Part shown: positions 15,771 to 25,355 of the stretch, in pieces
Numbering within the stretch: the first letter of the stretch is position 1
How the letters are laid out: each line of letters opens with the position of its first letter
Assembly (NCBI RefSeq): GCF_018612875.1
Contig: NZ_JAGGRI010000020.1
Span: 310,001 to 374,000, forward strand
Length of the DNA: 64,000 nt
Direction: 5' to 3'
From: Lysobacter sp. ISL-50
GTDB lineage: Bacteria > Pseudomonadota > Gammaproteobacteria > Xanthomonadales > Xanthomonadaceae
Program-made: the position numbers and the translations under genes
The notes under the pieces: generated by a model
The model's database searches: none
The model's input: the letters and a program-made list of their open reading frames with translations, nothing else
What the model was told of the DNA's origin: nothing

Positions 15771-16666
15771 TTACTTCGCGCGCGGCGCGAACGGCAACTG
15801 GTTATGCAGGTGAGTCGCGGCGACGGCCGCCTGCCCGACCGCGACCAAAATCTGATTCAGACCGCTGACCATGTCGCCGATGGCGTACAAGCCCGGAACC
15901 CGCGTCATCTGGTTCTCATCGACCACGGTCTCGCCCGGTTCCTCGGGCCATGCGCCGGCGGACACCACCAGAGGATGCGCGGTCTGGTTGCCGAGGAACG
16001 GATACACCGTATCCAAAACCGCCTCCGCGCCATCGGCCGCGCGATAACGGCAGTATGTTCCGTCGAACGACAGCTCGCCTCCGGGCGGAAATACCCGGAC
16101 GGTGTCGTCTCCGGGCGCGAGCGCGAAGTCGTCTTCGAACGGCTCATCGGTCGGCAACAACGCCAGATGCGCCGAATAACTGCGCAGGAAGCGGGCGTGC
16201 GAAGCCACCGCTTCGCGCGGGCCGTACACGCCGATGCGCAGATCGGTCGCTTCGTAGGCGTCGCAGACCGAGCACAGGCGCAGCGCGCCGCAGGCGATCG
16301 CCTGTTCGGCCCAATCGACATCCGGCAGGACATCGCTCACGCCGGTGGCGAGTACGACGGCGCGGGCGTTCCAGGATCGCTCGCCCGCGACGACGAGAAA
16401 TCCTTCGTCCGTGCGGGTCACCGCATCGACCATCGCCTGTTCGAACGCCACGCCGGCATCGATGGCGTGGGTCTTCATGCGCCGCAGCAGCTCCGGGCCG
16501 GACACGCCGTCGGGAACCCGGGGCAATTATGGCTTTCCGGAATGCGCCGGGCGCGGCTGTCGCCGGCGTCCACGACGATGCAGGAACGATGAAAACGGCT
16601 CAGGTAAGTCGCCGCGGTCAATCCCGCCGGCCCGCCGCCTATGACCACGACTTCGATCGTTTGCAT
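15771..16666 (-). pseudogene. Thioredoxin-reductase-like FAD/NAD(P) oxidoreductase, broken by one frameshift
   Basis: The N-terminal part (from ATG 16666) reads MQTIEVVVIGGGPAGLTAATY and SHNCPGFP, then runs out of phase. The remaining 80 percent continues in another frame from DGVSGPELLRRMKTHA to LHNQLPFAPRAK. The join is at about 16512-16517, where minus-strand TTCCCGAC would need one more C to give the family sequence PGFPDGVSG. The second part carries CSVCDAYE at the redox position and the C-terminal FAD motif GLYAIGDMVSGLNQI. Intact length would be about 298 residues. Either the gene has recently decayed or the assembly lacks one base in a C run. If intact, it would be a cytoplasmic disulphide or small-molecule reductase. 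Confidence 0.8.
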
Positions 16667-16715
16667 GCCCTCGTCCCGTCTTCCGATGCGGTTGCGAACC
16701 CGGCGCCGGTCGCGA

Positions 16716-17129
16716 TCAGGGATCGCTCCCGCATTCTTTCGCGATCGCGCTCATGACCTTGCGCTTCAGCAGCGCCACCTCGACCTGAACCTCATAGCCG
16801 TTCCAGGTGTTGTCCAGCGGCGGCAGCGATTTCAATCTGGAATCCAGCGTGTCGATGTCGGTCGCGACCGATGCCGCCGCCTGCGCGCATCGCCCCGTGC
16901 TCAACCGTTTCGCCAGCGGCTCGGTCGCGGCGGCAATGGTGCCCAGTTGCCGCTCGTAGCAGGCGCCGACGATGTTGCCGCAACCGCCGAAGCTGCATTG
17001 CTCGCTGTCCTTCCTGGTTTCCCGCATGCATTGATCGAACTGCTTATCCACCTGCAGCTTGATGTCGCCGCCGAACGCGGCACCGGGCAAGAGGACGGAC
17101 AGCAGGAGCAAGATCGAAACGGATTTCAA
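16716..17129 (-). CDS. Small secreted Cys-containing protein of unknown function
   Basis: A 137-residue protein with a signal peptide (KSVSILLLLSVLLPGAAFGG). The mature part has six cysteines, including the cluster QCMRETRKDSEQCSFGGCGN followed by CYERQLG, suggesting a disulphide-stabilised periplasmic protein. The spacing loosely recalls the LprI/DUF1311 group, but not enough for a firm call. The start appears to be TTG (17127-17129), since no ATG lies in frame before the signal peptide and GAGGG sits eight bases upstream. It lies between the broken reductase and a dehydrogenase, all on the minus strand. Confidence 0.65.
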   Translation of the reverse strand: MKSVSILLLLSVLLPGAAFGGDIKLQVDKQFDQCMRETRKDSEQCSFGGCGNIVGACYERQLGTIAAATEPLAKRLSTGRCAQAAASVATDIDTLDSRLKSLPPLDNTWNGYEVQVEVALLKRKVMSAIAKECGSDP

Positions 17130-17177
17130 TGTCGGAGCCCTCGCGCATCGCGGCCGGGTTGAGCGAATGCAAGCATC

Positions 17178-18056
17178 TCACACGCCCGAGCGCGCCTCGA
17201 TCGCCCGCAGCACCGCGATCATATCCTCCTGCCCATGGCCCAGCTTCACCGTCTCGCCGAACAGGGCATGGCAGACATCGAGCAAGGGCGAAGCCATGCC
17301 GGCCGCGCGCGCCGCCTCGGCGATCAGGCGATTGTTCGTGAGCACATCCAGCGCCGCCGCCTGCACGCTGAAATCGTCCTGGGTCAGTTTGCCGAGCTTG
17401 ACCCGCGATACCTGGCTGGCCATCGGGCCGGCATCGAGCACGGCCTGCAGCAGGTTCAGATCGAGACCGTGCCGCTGCGCGAAGTGCACCGACTCGGCCA
17501 GGCCGGTGACCAGCGAAATCAGGAACAGATTCACCGACAGCTTCATCAACAGCGCGTCGGGCACCGCGCCGCAGACGAAGGACTGGCTGCACATCGGCGC
17601 CAGCAACGACCGCACCCGCTCGACCGCCGCGGCTTCGCCGGCCAGCATCGCGACCAAGGTCCCCTGTTCGGCTGGACCGCGCGAACCCGACACCGGCGCT
17701 TCGACGTAGGCGCCGCCGGCGGCGCGGATATCGGCTTCCAGCGCGCGCGAGTACTCGGCCGAGGTCGTGCCCATGTGCACCACGATGCGGCCGTGGACGT
17801 TCGCACCGACCACGCCGTCGGCGCGTTCCAGCACGGCGTCGATCGCCGCTTCGTCGGCGAGCATCAGGAACACCACGCTCGCCTGCCGGAACAACTCCTG
17901 CGTGCTCGCGGCGACGCGCGCACCGGCCTCGCGCAGGACGGCAAGCGCCGGCTCGGAGCGATTCCAGACGATCGGCGCCAGCCCGGCGCGGGCCAGATTC
18001 AAGGCCATGGGCCGGCCCATGACGCCCAGGCCGATGAAGCCGATGTCGGTATCCAA
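17178..18056 (-). CDS. 3-hydroxyisobutyrate dehydrogenase-like NAD(P)-dependent oxidoreductase
   Basis: A 292-residue beta-hydroxyacid dehydrogenase. The N-terminal Rossmann motif is [21 protein letters not shown], followed by the substrate-binding loop [15 protein letters not shown] near residue 120 and the catalytic-lysine region [10 protein letters not shown] near 170. The C-terminal helical domain is complete. Family members oxidise 3-hydroxyisobutyrate, tartronate semialdehyde or related acids, and a few are imine or glyoxylate reductases. Nothing in the neighbourhood fixes the substrate. It diverges from the toroid gene at 18254 across a 197-base promoter region. Confidence 0.85.
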   Translation of the reverse strand: MDTDIGFIGLGVMGRPMALNLARAGLAPIVWNRSEPALAVLREAGARVAASTQELFRQASVVFLMLADEAAIDAVLERADGVVGANVHGRIVVHMGTTSAEYSRALEADIRAAGGAYVEAPVSGSRGPAEQGTLVAMLAGEAAAVERVRSLLAPMCSQSFVCGAVPDALLMKLSVNLFLISLVTGLAESVHFAQRHGLDLNLLQAVLDAGPMASQVSRVKLGKLTQDDFSVQAAALDVLTNNRLIAEAARAAGMASPLLDVCHALFGETVKLGHGQEDMIAVLRAIEARSGV

Positions 18057-18253
18057 GCGGTTCTCCGATGGGGGCGCGGTCTTGCAAGCTTAATTAATGC
18101 CGGCGCCGATCAGGTTGAATATTTGTACACACTGCGTTGCGAATAAGCCTCCACGCTGCGAGCCGGCTGAACACGTGCATCGCGCCGAAGGATTTCCTGC
18201 GGTTAAATACCCCGGCCAAGCTGCGCCCACCCTTCCACCTGCAAGGCCCGCCC

Positions 18254-19249
18254 ATGACCGACCCGAACGTGGTGATCGATTGGCTGCTCGACGCCGACCC
18301 GGCGATCCGGTGGCAGACGATGCGCGATCTGCTCGACGCGCCCGAGCCGGCATGGCAGGCCGAACGGGCCAAGGTGGAGCACGAGGGCTGGGGCGCGCGG
18401 CTGCTGTCGGCGCAGGACCCGGACGGGCAATGGGACGGCGGCGCGTTCGTGCCGGCCGGTTTCGATTCGCAGCAGTGGAAACAGCGCGGGCAACCGTGGA
18501 CGGCGACGTGTTTTGCCTTGACCCAGTTGCGCGAATTCGGCCTGGACCCGGCCTGCGAACGGGCGCGGCGCACGGTCGAGCTGGTCGGCGCGCATTCGCG
18601 CTGGGACGAAGGCGGCCAGCCGTATTGGAGCGGCGAAGTCGAGGAATGCATCAACGGCCGCACCGTCGCCGACGGCGCTTATTTCGGCGTCGATGTCTCG
18701 GCCATCGTCGCGCGGCTGCTCGGCGAACGGCTCGACGACGGCGGCTGGAACTGCGAGCGTTGCAACGGTTCGCGCTGTTCTTCGTTCGCCACCACCCTCA
18801 ATGTCCTGGAAGGCCTGCTGGAATACGAACGCGCCTGCGGCGGCAGCGCCGAGTCGCGCGAGGCGAGGCGCTCAGGCGAGGAGTATCTGCTGCGCCGTCA
18901 TCTGTTCCGCCGCCTCAGCACCGGCGAGCCGGCCGATCCGCGCTTCCTGCAGTTCCTGCATCCGAACCGCTGGCGTTACGACGTGTTGCGCGCACTGGAT
19001 TACTTCCGCGCCGCGGCGCCGCTCACCGGCAGCGAGCCCGATCAGCGCCTGCACGAAGCCGTCGAACACCTGCGCGGCCGGCGCTCGCCCGACGGCACCT
19101 GGCCGCTCGACTGGAGTCCGGGCGGCCGGGTCTGGTTCGACATGGACGAGGGCCCGGGCCGGCCCTCGCGCTGGCTGACGCTGCGCGCCTTGCGGGTGCT
19201 CAGGTGGTGGGACGGCGCCGGCGTGGCGGCGCTCAGAACCGGAAGCTGA
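18254..19249 (+). CDS. Squalene-cyclase-like alpha/alpha-toroid protein
   Basis: A 331-residue protein with repeated prenyltransferase/squalene-cyclase-type helical units containing QDPDGQWDG, DGGWNCERCNG and SPDGTWPLDW, the QxxDGxW pattern of these toroids. It lacks the DxDD motif of true cyclases and is half their length, so it is probably not a triterpene cyclase. The CERC pair after DGGWN may bind metal. No signal peptide. The frame opens at 18137, but MTDPNVVIDWLLDADPAIRW at 18254 matches the usual start of these proteins. Its last 17 bases overlap the end of the convergent TonB receptor gene. Function unknown. Confidence 0.8.
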   Translation: MTDPNVVIDWLLDADPAIRWQTMRDLLDAPEPAWQAERAKVEHEGWGARLLSAQDPDGQWDGGAFVPAGFDSQQWKQRGQPWTATCFALTQLREFGLDPACERARRTVELVGAHSRWDEGGQPYWSGEVEECINGRTVADGAYFGVDVSAIVARLLGERLDDGGWNCERCNGSRCSSFATTLNVLEGLLEYERACGGSAESREARRSGEEYLLRRHLFRRLSTGEPADPRFLQFLHPNRWRYDVLRALDYFRAAAPLTGSEPDQRLHEAVEHLRGRRSPDGTWPLDWSPGGRVWFDMDEGPGRPSRWLTLRALRVLRWWDGAGVAALRTGS

Positions 19250-22082
19250 CGCCCACGTTGAAGGAACGCCCGTAACGGCTGTAGCTCTGCGACAGCAGGG
19301 GATGACCGTTGATGCTGGAGGTTTCCTCCGCATCGAGCAGGTTCTGCCCTTCCAGCGACAGGCTGAGCCGTTCGTTCACCTGATACGACAGATGCGCGGT
19401 GAGCCAGGTCATGGCGTCGGCTTCTTCGTTGAATCCCGTGCCCAGCACGTTGATCGCGGTGACGTAGGCCTGGGTGTGATCGGCGGTGGCGCCGAGCGAC
19501 CACGGCCCCTTCTCGTACATCAGGCCCAGCGAATAGGTCGCCGGCGCGATGCCTTCCAGCGGCCGCTCCTCGCCCGCCACCCAGCTCTTGGAGCGATTGC
19601 GCGTGTACTGAGCGCGAAAGCCGAAGCCGTTGTCCCAGAAATGCTGCAGCCCCACTTCCAGGCCGCGCACCTTGGCGTAGTCGCCGTTGATCGGCCGGGT
19701 CACGTTGAACAGATAACCGGGCACGCCGATGTCGCGCTGCGGTTCCCAACTGGTCGTGATCTGGTTTTCGATGCGCTTGTAGAACACCGCCACGTTGAAG
19801 ATGGACTTGTCCGAGAAATACCACTCCAGCGATGCGTCGGCCTGCTGCGCGCTGTAGGGCTTGAGATCGACATTGCCGCCGTAGGTTTGCGTGAACTCGC
19901 CGTAGGACACGCTCGCGGTGGTGTTGGTCGGCGCGAGCTTGTCCACCGGCGGGCGCGCCATGGTCTTGGCCGCGCCCAGCCGCAATTGCAGGTCTTCGTT
20001 GAAATGCCAGGTGAAGTTCGCCGACGGCAGCACGAAGGTGTAGTCGCCTTTCTGCGCGATCGGCGTCGGCGCGGCGTATTGCGCGGTGTAGTTGAAGGGG
20101 CCGTTCTCGGCGATGCTGAGGATCTTCGCGTCCCAGGCGCGCGAGGTGGTGCGCGTCTTCACCAGCCGCACGCCGATATCGCCGCTCCATTTCTCGCCGG
20201 ACAAGTCGGCCTGCAGATACGCGGTGTTGGTTTTTTCGCTGACCCGGTAACTCTCCAGCGGGTTCCAGGCCGGCGCCGCCCTGGCGTAGTCGTAGGGCTC
20301 GCCGTCCGGACGCGGGTGCCCGTCGTAAGCGCGCAGCTGGCGCAGGTAGGCGGGCACGTCGAAGGCCAGGAAAGTGCGCGGGAACGTCGAGTTCACCCCG
20401 TGCATGAATTCGGGCAGCGAAAACGTATGCGACAGCACGTTGCCGCCCAGCTCGCCCACGTTGATGGCGTTATCGACCGAGTAATAATCGGCGCCACCAT
20501 TGAGCGTGTTGTTGACCAGATCGCGCGATTTGCGCCGGTCGGTGGAGTTGACGCCGAAGCGCAGCCGCTCGAAGACCGACTTGCCGACGAACCACTCGCC
20601 GCTGATCGCCCCGCCGGTCACCTCGTCGCTGATGTTGTCGCCGCGCAGTTCCAGGTAGTGGGTGTTGAAGTCGGAAGCGCCGAACTGGCCCCTGGCCAGG
20701 CCATCGACGAGATCGCGGCCGTCGTCGAACTTCACCGAGACATTGGGCACGGCCGAGCCGTTCAAGTCGATGCGCGCGCTGTTCGGCTGGTTCATGCGCA
20801 GCACCGCGTAGGTGTCCTGCCCGCCCGAATAGCGGCGCGAGGTCGAGCGGTAGAAATCGCCGGCCAGGGTCAGGTCTTCGTTGACCTTCCACTGCGCGTT
20901 GAGGCCGTACAGATCGGTGTCGACCACGCGATGCGAAGTCGTGTTGAGCAACTCCGGATTGAGCCTGAGCTCCGGGTCCGGATTGTTCATGGTGAACCCG
21001 GTGACGATGCCGTCGCGCACGTGGATGTCGGACCAGCGCCCGGGCGCGAACAGCGGATAGTAGGACTGCTGGTAACCCACCTGCGGCGAATCCAGGCGCG
21101 TCTTGAGGCCGTCCACCGCCACGCGGAAATTCTCGCTGGGCCGCCATTCCAGCTTGCCGCTGAAGGCCGTGCGCTTCTTGTCTTCCAGGATCGAACCGAC
21201 GCGGAACTGGCCCGGCCCGATCAGGCCGTATTCGTCCGGGTCGAGCTCGCCGTTGCCGTTGGGATCGATGTTGCCGCCCCAGGCGTTGCCGCTGAGCCAG
21301 TTGGGATCGTTCGGATCGGGATTGCGCGTCCAGCCGCCGTCGTTGCCGGCGATGTCGGTGCGGTCCTTGCGCCGCGCGTACACCGCGCCGAGCAGGATGC
21401 CGAGGGTGTCGCCGGCGAAGGTGTTGCTGTAGGTCGCGGTGAACTTGCCGCCGTCGAGGTCCGACATCAGGTTGCGATCGCCTTCCAGGCGCACGATCGC
21501 GTGCTGGCCCTTCTGGTCGAAGGGACTGGCCGAGCGCAGATTGACCAGGCCGCCGATCGCGCCTTCGGTGAGCGAGGCTTGCGCGCCCTTGATCACATCG
21601 GCGCCGCTGATGACGTCGGCGGGCAGCACGTCGTAGGCGAAATCGCGGCCGGCGCCGTCGGTGGCGAGGATGCGGCCGTTGAACGTGGTCAGGGTGTACT
21701 CCGGGCCCAGGCCGCGCACGCTGACCTTCTGCCCTTCGCCGCCGGCGGTGCGCGAGATCGACACGCCGGTGATGTGGCTGAGCGAATCGGCGACGTTGTC
21801 GTCGGGGAACTTGCCCAGCTCCAGTGCCGAGATGGAATCCTGCACGGTGCCGGCGTCGCGCTTGAGTTCGACCGCGCGCGCCAGACTGCCGCGCACGCCG
21901 GTGACCACCACCGAGTCCAGAGTTCTGAGTTCGTCCTGGTTGGCCGCGACCTGCCCGTCCTGAGCGTCGGCGCCGACCGGCTTCGCCGCCGGCGCCTCCT
22001 GGGCCAGACCCGGCCGCGGCAGCAGCAGGGCCAGCGCGATACCGCAGAAGAGCGTGTTCCGGTGCAAGTGGGCAGACTTCAC
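19233..22082 (-). CDS. TonB-dependent receptor, probably for a GalNAc-containing glycan
   Basis: A 949-residue outer-membrane transporter. A signal peptide (GIALALLLPRPGLAQEA) precedes a TonB box (LDSVVVTG) and the plug domain with VSVRGLGPEYTLTTFNGR and ADVIKGAQASLTEGAIGG. A 22-strand barrel follows and ends in aromatic SFNVGVSFRF. The plug pattern is that of the Caulobacter/xanthomonad sugar receptor group. The start is GTG (22082) with GAGGA upstream. It diverges from an AgaR-type repressor, and the shared gap contains several AgaR-like boxes. It is therefore likely the outer-membrane importer of the GalNAc locus, similar in role to AgaO of Shewanella. Substrate is inferred from context. 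Confidence 0.93.
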   Translation of the reverse strand: MKSAHLHRNTLFCGIALALLLPRPGLAQEAPAAKPVGADAQDGQVAANQDELRTLDSVVVTGVRGSLARAVELKRDAGTVQDSISALELGKFPDDNVADSLSHITGVSISRTAGGEGQKVSVRGLGPEYTLTTFNGRILATDGAGRDFAYDVLPADVISGADVIKGAQASLTEGAIGGLVNLRSASPFDQKGQHAIVRLEGDRNLMSDLDGGKFTATYSNTFAGDTLGILLGAVYARRKDRTDIAGNDGGWTRNPDPNDPNWLSGNAWGGNIDPNGNGELDPDEYGLIGPGQFRVGSILEDKKRTAFSGKLEWRPSENFRVAVDGLKTRLDSPQVGYQQSYYPLFAPGRWSDIHVRDGIVTGFTMNNPDPELRLNPELLNTTSHRVVDTDLYGLNAQWKVNEDLTLAGDFYRSTSRRYSGGQDTYAVLRMNQPNSARIDLNGSAVPNVSVKFDDGRDLVDGLARGQFGASDFNTHYLELRGDNISDEVTGGAISGEWFVGKSVFERLRFGVNSTDRRKSRDLVNNTLNGGADYYSVDNAINVGELGGNVLSHTFSLPEFMHGVNSTFPRTFLAFDVPAYLRQLRAYDGHPRPDGEPYDYARAAPAWNPLESYRVSEKTNTAYLQADLSGEKWSGDIGVRLVKTRTTSRAWDAKILSIAENGPFNYTAQYAAPTPIAQKGDYTFVLPSANFTWHFNEDLQLRLGAAKTMARPPVDKLAPTNTTASVSYGEFTQTYGGNVDLKPYSAQQADASLEWYFSDKSIFNVAVFYKRIENQITTSWEPQRDIGVPGYLFNVTRPINGDYAKVRGLEVGLQHFWDNGFGFRAQYTRNRSKSWVAGEERPLEGIAPATYSLGLMYEKGPWSLGATADHTQAYVTAINVLGTGFNEEADAMTWLTAHLSYQVNERLSLSLEGQNLLDAEETSSINGHPLLSQSYSRYGRSFNVGVSFRF

Positions 22083-22115
22083 GGGCGGTCCTCGGGACGG
22101 GCGGCGGCAATGGAT

Positions 22116-22192
22116 AACAAACGAAATCGAGCCTATATCACGTTTCGTTTTATATCAATACCGAAAGCAAACGAAATATTGCATACTTTCGT
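22116..22192. promoter_or_regulatory. Cluster of AgaR-like operator repeats between TonB receptor and repressor
   Basis: The gap repeats a CGAAA/TTTCG element: AACAAACGAAAT (22116-22127), TTTCGTTTTATATC (22143-22156), CCGAAAGCAAACGAAATAT (22161-22179) and TTTCGT (22187-22192). The third, read on the other strand, is ATATTTCGTTTGCTTTCGG, close to the E. coli AgaR consensus built from TTTCRTTT and TTTC repeats. A/T-rich tracts stand out against the GC-rich background. Binding by the adjacent DeoR-family protein would give autoregulation and control of the receptor. Confidence 0.65.
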
Positions 22193-22210
22193 CTCACCAA
22201 GGAGCTTCAT

Positions 22211-22990
22211 ATGACGGCCACCCGCGACACGAGCCAACGACGCCTGCAGATCAGCGAGCTTGTACGCCAGCACGGCAGCGTGCAGGTGGCGGCGCTGGCG
22301 GCGCGTTTCGGCGTGAGCATGCAGACGGTGCGCAAGGATCTGCGCTACCTCGCCGAGCGCGGCGTCATGGCGCGGGCCTACGGCGGCGCGATCGACAGCG
22401 GCGTGGTCGGCGGCGCCCAGGCCGAGCCGCCGTACGAGGCCAAGCGCACGGTGTTTCTCGAAGAAAAGCGCCGCATCGGCCAGCGCGCCGCGGCCCTGGT
22501 CAAGGCCGGCGACACCATCGCCATCGATTCGGGCACCACCGCCATCCAGTTGGCCGAGGCGATGCCCAATATCGAGGTCACCGTGGTCACGAACGACTTC
22601 GGCGTGCTGTCGGCGCTGGCGCCGAAGAGCAATATCCATATCGTCATGCTGGGCGGCGAACTGCGGCGCAAGAACATGGCCTTCTACGGCGGGCTGACGG
22701 TCGAGGCGCTCGGCGCGCTGCACGTGGACATGCTGTTTCTGGGCGTGGACGGCTTCGATCTGGAACGCGGCATCACCACCCACTACGAACCCGAGGCCAT
22801 GCTCAACCGCAAGATGGTCGAGGCCGCGCGGGTGGTGGTCGCGATCACCGACAGCTCCAAGTTCGGCAAGATCTGCCTGCACCGCATCATCTCGGTCGGC
22901 GACCTGACCACGCTGATCACCGATACCGGGGCGCCGGAGGATATTCGCCAGGCCAGCCAGCAATTGGGGTTTGAGTTGTTGCTTGCCTGA
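22211..22990 (+). CDS. agaR: DeoR-family transcriptional repressor, AgaR-like
   Basis: A 259-residue regulator. Residues 9-60 form the DeoR winged helix-turn-helix (RLQISELVRQHGSVQVAALA, then MQTVRKDLRYLAERGVMARAYGGAI). The rest is the DeoR sugar-phosphate sensor domain with DSGTTAIQLAEAM, VTNDFGVLSAL, LGGELRRKN and VDMLFLGVDGFDLERGITTH. GGAG at 22201-22204 supports ATG 22211. It stands at the head of the GalNAc genes and diverges from the TonB receptor, with matching operators on both sides. By family it would release DNA when a GalNAc-derived sugar phosphate accumulates. AgaR identity is inferred from the downstream enzymes and the boxes. Confidence 0.85.
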   Translation: MTATRDTSQRRLQISELVRQHGSVQVAALAARFGVSMQTVRKDLRYLAERGVMARAYGGAIDSGVVGGAQAEPPYEAKRTVFLEEKRRIGQRAAALVKAGDTIAIDSGTTAIQLAEAMPNIEVTVVTNDFGVLSALAPKSNIHIVMLGGELRRKNMAFYGGLTVEALGALHVDMLFLGVDGFDLERGITTHYEPEAMLNRKMVEAARVVVAITDSSKFGKICLHRIISVGDLTTLITDTGAPEDIRQASQQLGFELLLA

Positions 22991-23160
22991 GGCCGGGGTG
23001 GCTGTCGGCCGATGGCCGGAACCCATTGCGCATACGCAGTCGATGTCGCGTAAGCCACCGCGTGCGGGGCCGCCGCGGCAGCGAGTTCAGCGCCTCTGAA
23101 TGATCGCGGGCGGCCGCGTCCGCGGGCGCCCGGGTCACTCGCAGCGACCACCAGCACCCC

Positions 23161-23197
23161 AATCGAAACTTAAAAACAACAAAACGAAACAAAAAGT
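23161..23197 (+). promoter_or_regulatory. AgaR-like operator upstream of the GalNAc catabolic operon
   Basis: AATCGAAAC (23161-23169) and AAAACGAAACAAAAAGT (23181-23197) form an A-rich island in GC-rich DNA. Reversed, the second reads ACTTTTTGTTTCGTTTT, the same TTTCGTTT core seen at 22116-22192. It lies just upstream of the glycosidase start and so could repress the glycosidase-permease-agaZ-agaS-agaK operon. Confidence 0.6.
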
Positions 23198-23255
23198 ATT
23201 GCAAGGCCCGATCCGTTGGCGCAGGATGATCCGCACCGCCTCCGGAAGCCCGCCG

Positions 23256-25355
23256 ATGCCGCCAGTTGGACGCCGTACCGTTCTGAAGCTGGCATCGGGC
23301 AGCGTGGCCTGGGCCGCCCTGCCCTGGCCGAATGGCGCGACCGCAGCCGGCAAAGGCGCCGCCGCGGACAAACGCGCGCAGGCCCAGGGCGGCGGCCTGT
23401 CGATCGGCTTCGATCGATCGCTGCGCACCTGCATCGCCTTCCGCGATCAAGCCCTCACTCCGTATCAGGCCAGCGAAAGCCTGCTGGTCGAAGGCGGCGC
23501 GCTGGAGGAGTTCGAATTCGCCGCGCAACGCGTGGAGAGCCTGCGCGACCCGCTGCACGGCGCCGGCCACCGCCACATCGTCAGCGGCCGCTCCGACACC
23601 GGCATCGAAAAACAAGTCGAGTTGAGCTTCTACGAGCGCTATCCCGGCATGGCTCTGCTGCAGGTTCGCTACCGCAACACCGGCAGCACGGCGCTGGCGG
23701 TGCGCGGCTGGCGCAACGCCGCGCACGAACTGGCCGACGCGCCGGGCGGCTTCTGGAGTTTCTTCGGCGCCACTCACGAAGACCGGCGCGATTGGGTGCA
23801 AGCGCTCGGCGACGGCTTCGATCAACGCAACACCTTGTCGATGGCCGCGTCCGATTACGGCGGCGGCACGCCGGTGGCGAACATCTGGCGGCGCGACATC
23901 GGCCTGGCCGTGGGCCACGTCGAAGCGCAGCCACGCCTGCTGGATCTGCCAGTGCGCAAGACCGCCGCCGGCGCCAGCATCGGGGTCGAATGCCGGCAGG
24001 ACCTGCAACTGGCGCCCGGGCAAACGCTGACCACCGACCGCAGCATGCTGTGCGTGCACAACGGCGACCACTACGCGCCGCTGCTCCACTACCAGCGCTT
24101 CATGCGCGACCAGCGCATCGCCGCGCCGGCCGCGCCGGAATCGGCGTTCGCACCGATCTGGTGCGCCTGGGGCTATGAGCGCGAATTCACCACCGAACAA
24201 GTACTGGGCACGCTGCCCAAGGTTCGCGAACTGGGCTTCGAATGGGCCGTGCTCGACGACGGCTGGCAGACCAACGAAGGCGATTGGCGCATCGACACGC
24301 GCAAGTTTCCGCGTGGCGAAGACGACATGCGGGCGTTCGTGCAGGCGATCAAGGCGCAGGGCCTGCGTCCGCGCTTGTGGCTGGCGCCGCTCGCGGCCGA
24401 TCCGGGCAGCGACGTGCTGCACGATCGCCCCGACATGCTGCTGCTCGACCGCGAAGGCTCGGTGCAGAAAGTCAGCTGGTGGAACGCCTTCACCCAGTGC
24501 CCGGCCTATCAGCCGACGGTGGACTACTACGTCGCTCTGATTCAAAAAGTGATCGGCGACTGGGGCTTCGAAGGCGTCAAGCTCGACGGCCAGCATCTCA
24601 ACGCCGTCGCGCCGTGCTACAACCCGGCGCACAAGCACGCGCACCCGAAAGAATCCTGCGAAAAACTGGCCGATTTCTGGCTGGCGATCCATCGCGCCGC
24701 GCATCAGATCAATCCGCAAGCCGTGGTCGAGTTGTGCCCCTGCGGCACCGCCTTCGCCTTTCATAACCTGCCCGCCACCGATCAATACCCATCGTCCGAT
24801 CCGCTCTCGTCCTGGCAGGTGCGCAGCAAGGGCAAGACGGTCAAGGCGCTGATCGGCCGCGGCAGCAGCTACGCCGGCGATCACGTCGAACTCAGCGACG
24901 GCGGCGACGACTTCGCTTCCAGCGTCGGCATCGGCGCGGTGATCTCCAGCAAGTTCACCTGGCCGCGCGACAGCGACCGGCCCATGCTGCAACCGCCGCC
25001 GCCGGGAGGCTACGTGCTTACCGATCGGAAAGAAGCGCTGTGGCGGCGCTGGGTCGATCTTTACAAACAGCACATGCTGCCCAAGGGCGATTATCTGGGC
25101 GCGCTGTACGACATCGGTTTCGACAAGCCCGAAGCCCACGCCATCGCCAAGGACGGCGCGATGTACTACGCGTTCTACGCCGATACGTGGAGCGGCCCGC
25201 TGCAACTGCGCGGCCTGGGCAAGGCGCGTTATCGCGTCCACGACCTGTTCAACGACATCGAGCTGGGCCGCGTGGACGCGCGCGACAATGTGCTGGAAGC
25301 GAAGTTCGAGCGCTTCCTGCTGCTGCGCGCCACGCCCGTCGCGGAGCCGGCATGA
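23256..25355 (+). CDS. GH36-type alpha-galactosidase / alpha-N-acetylgalactosaminidase, Tat-exported
   Basis: A 699-residue glycosidase. The N-terminus has a twin-arginine signal (GRRTVLKLASGSVAWAALPW). An N-terminal beta-sandwich precedes the clan GH-D (beta/alpha)8 domain with WCAWGYEREFTTEQVL, VLDDGWQTNEGDWRID and VKLDGQHLN, where D444 is the expected nucleophile. A second acid likely lies in TDQYPSSDPLSSW. GH36 includes alpha-galactosidases and bacterial alpha-N-acetylgalactosaminidases; the GalNAc genes downstream favour the latter. ATG 23256 is chosen because GGAAG (23244-23248) is well spaced; ATG 23226 is possible but has AGG too close. The next gene overlaps its stop, so this starts a tight operon. 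Confidence 0.85.
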   Translation: MPPVGRRTVLKLASGSVAWAALPWPNGATAAGKGAAADKRAQAQGGGLSIGFDRSLRTCIAFRDQALTPYQASESLLVEGGALEEFEFAAQRVESLRDPLHGAGHRHIVSGRSDTGIEKQVELSFYERYPGMALLQVRYRNTGSTALAVRGWRNAAHELADAPGGFWSFFGATHEDRRDWVQALGDGFDQRNTLSMAASDYGGGTPVANIWRRDIGLAVGHVEAQPRLLDLPVRKTAAGASIGVECRQDLQLAPGQTLTTDRSMLCVHNGDHYAPLLHYQRFMRDQRIAAPAAPESAFAPIWCAWGYEREFTTEQVLGTLPKVRELGFEWAVLDDGWQTNEGDWRIDTRKFPRGEDDMRAFVQAIKAQGLRPRLWLAPLAADPGSDVLHDRPDMLLLDREGSVQKVSWWNAFTQCPAYQPTVDYYVALIQKVIGDWGFEGVKLDGQHLNAVAPCYNPAHKHAHPKESCEKLADFWLAIHRAAHQINPQAVVELCPCGTAFAFHNLPATDQYPSSDPLSSWQVRSKGKTVKALIGRGSSYAGDHVELSDGGDDFASSVGIGAVISSKFTWPRDSDRPMLQPPPPGGYVLTDRKEALWRRWVDLYKQHMLPKGDYLGALYDIGFDKPEAHAIAKDGAMYYAFYADTWSGPLQLRGLGKARYRVHDLFNDIELGRVDARDNVLEAKFERFLLLRATPVAEPA

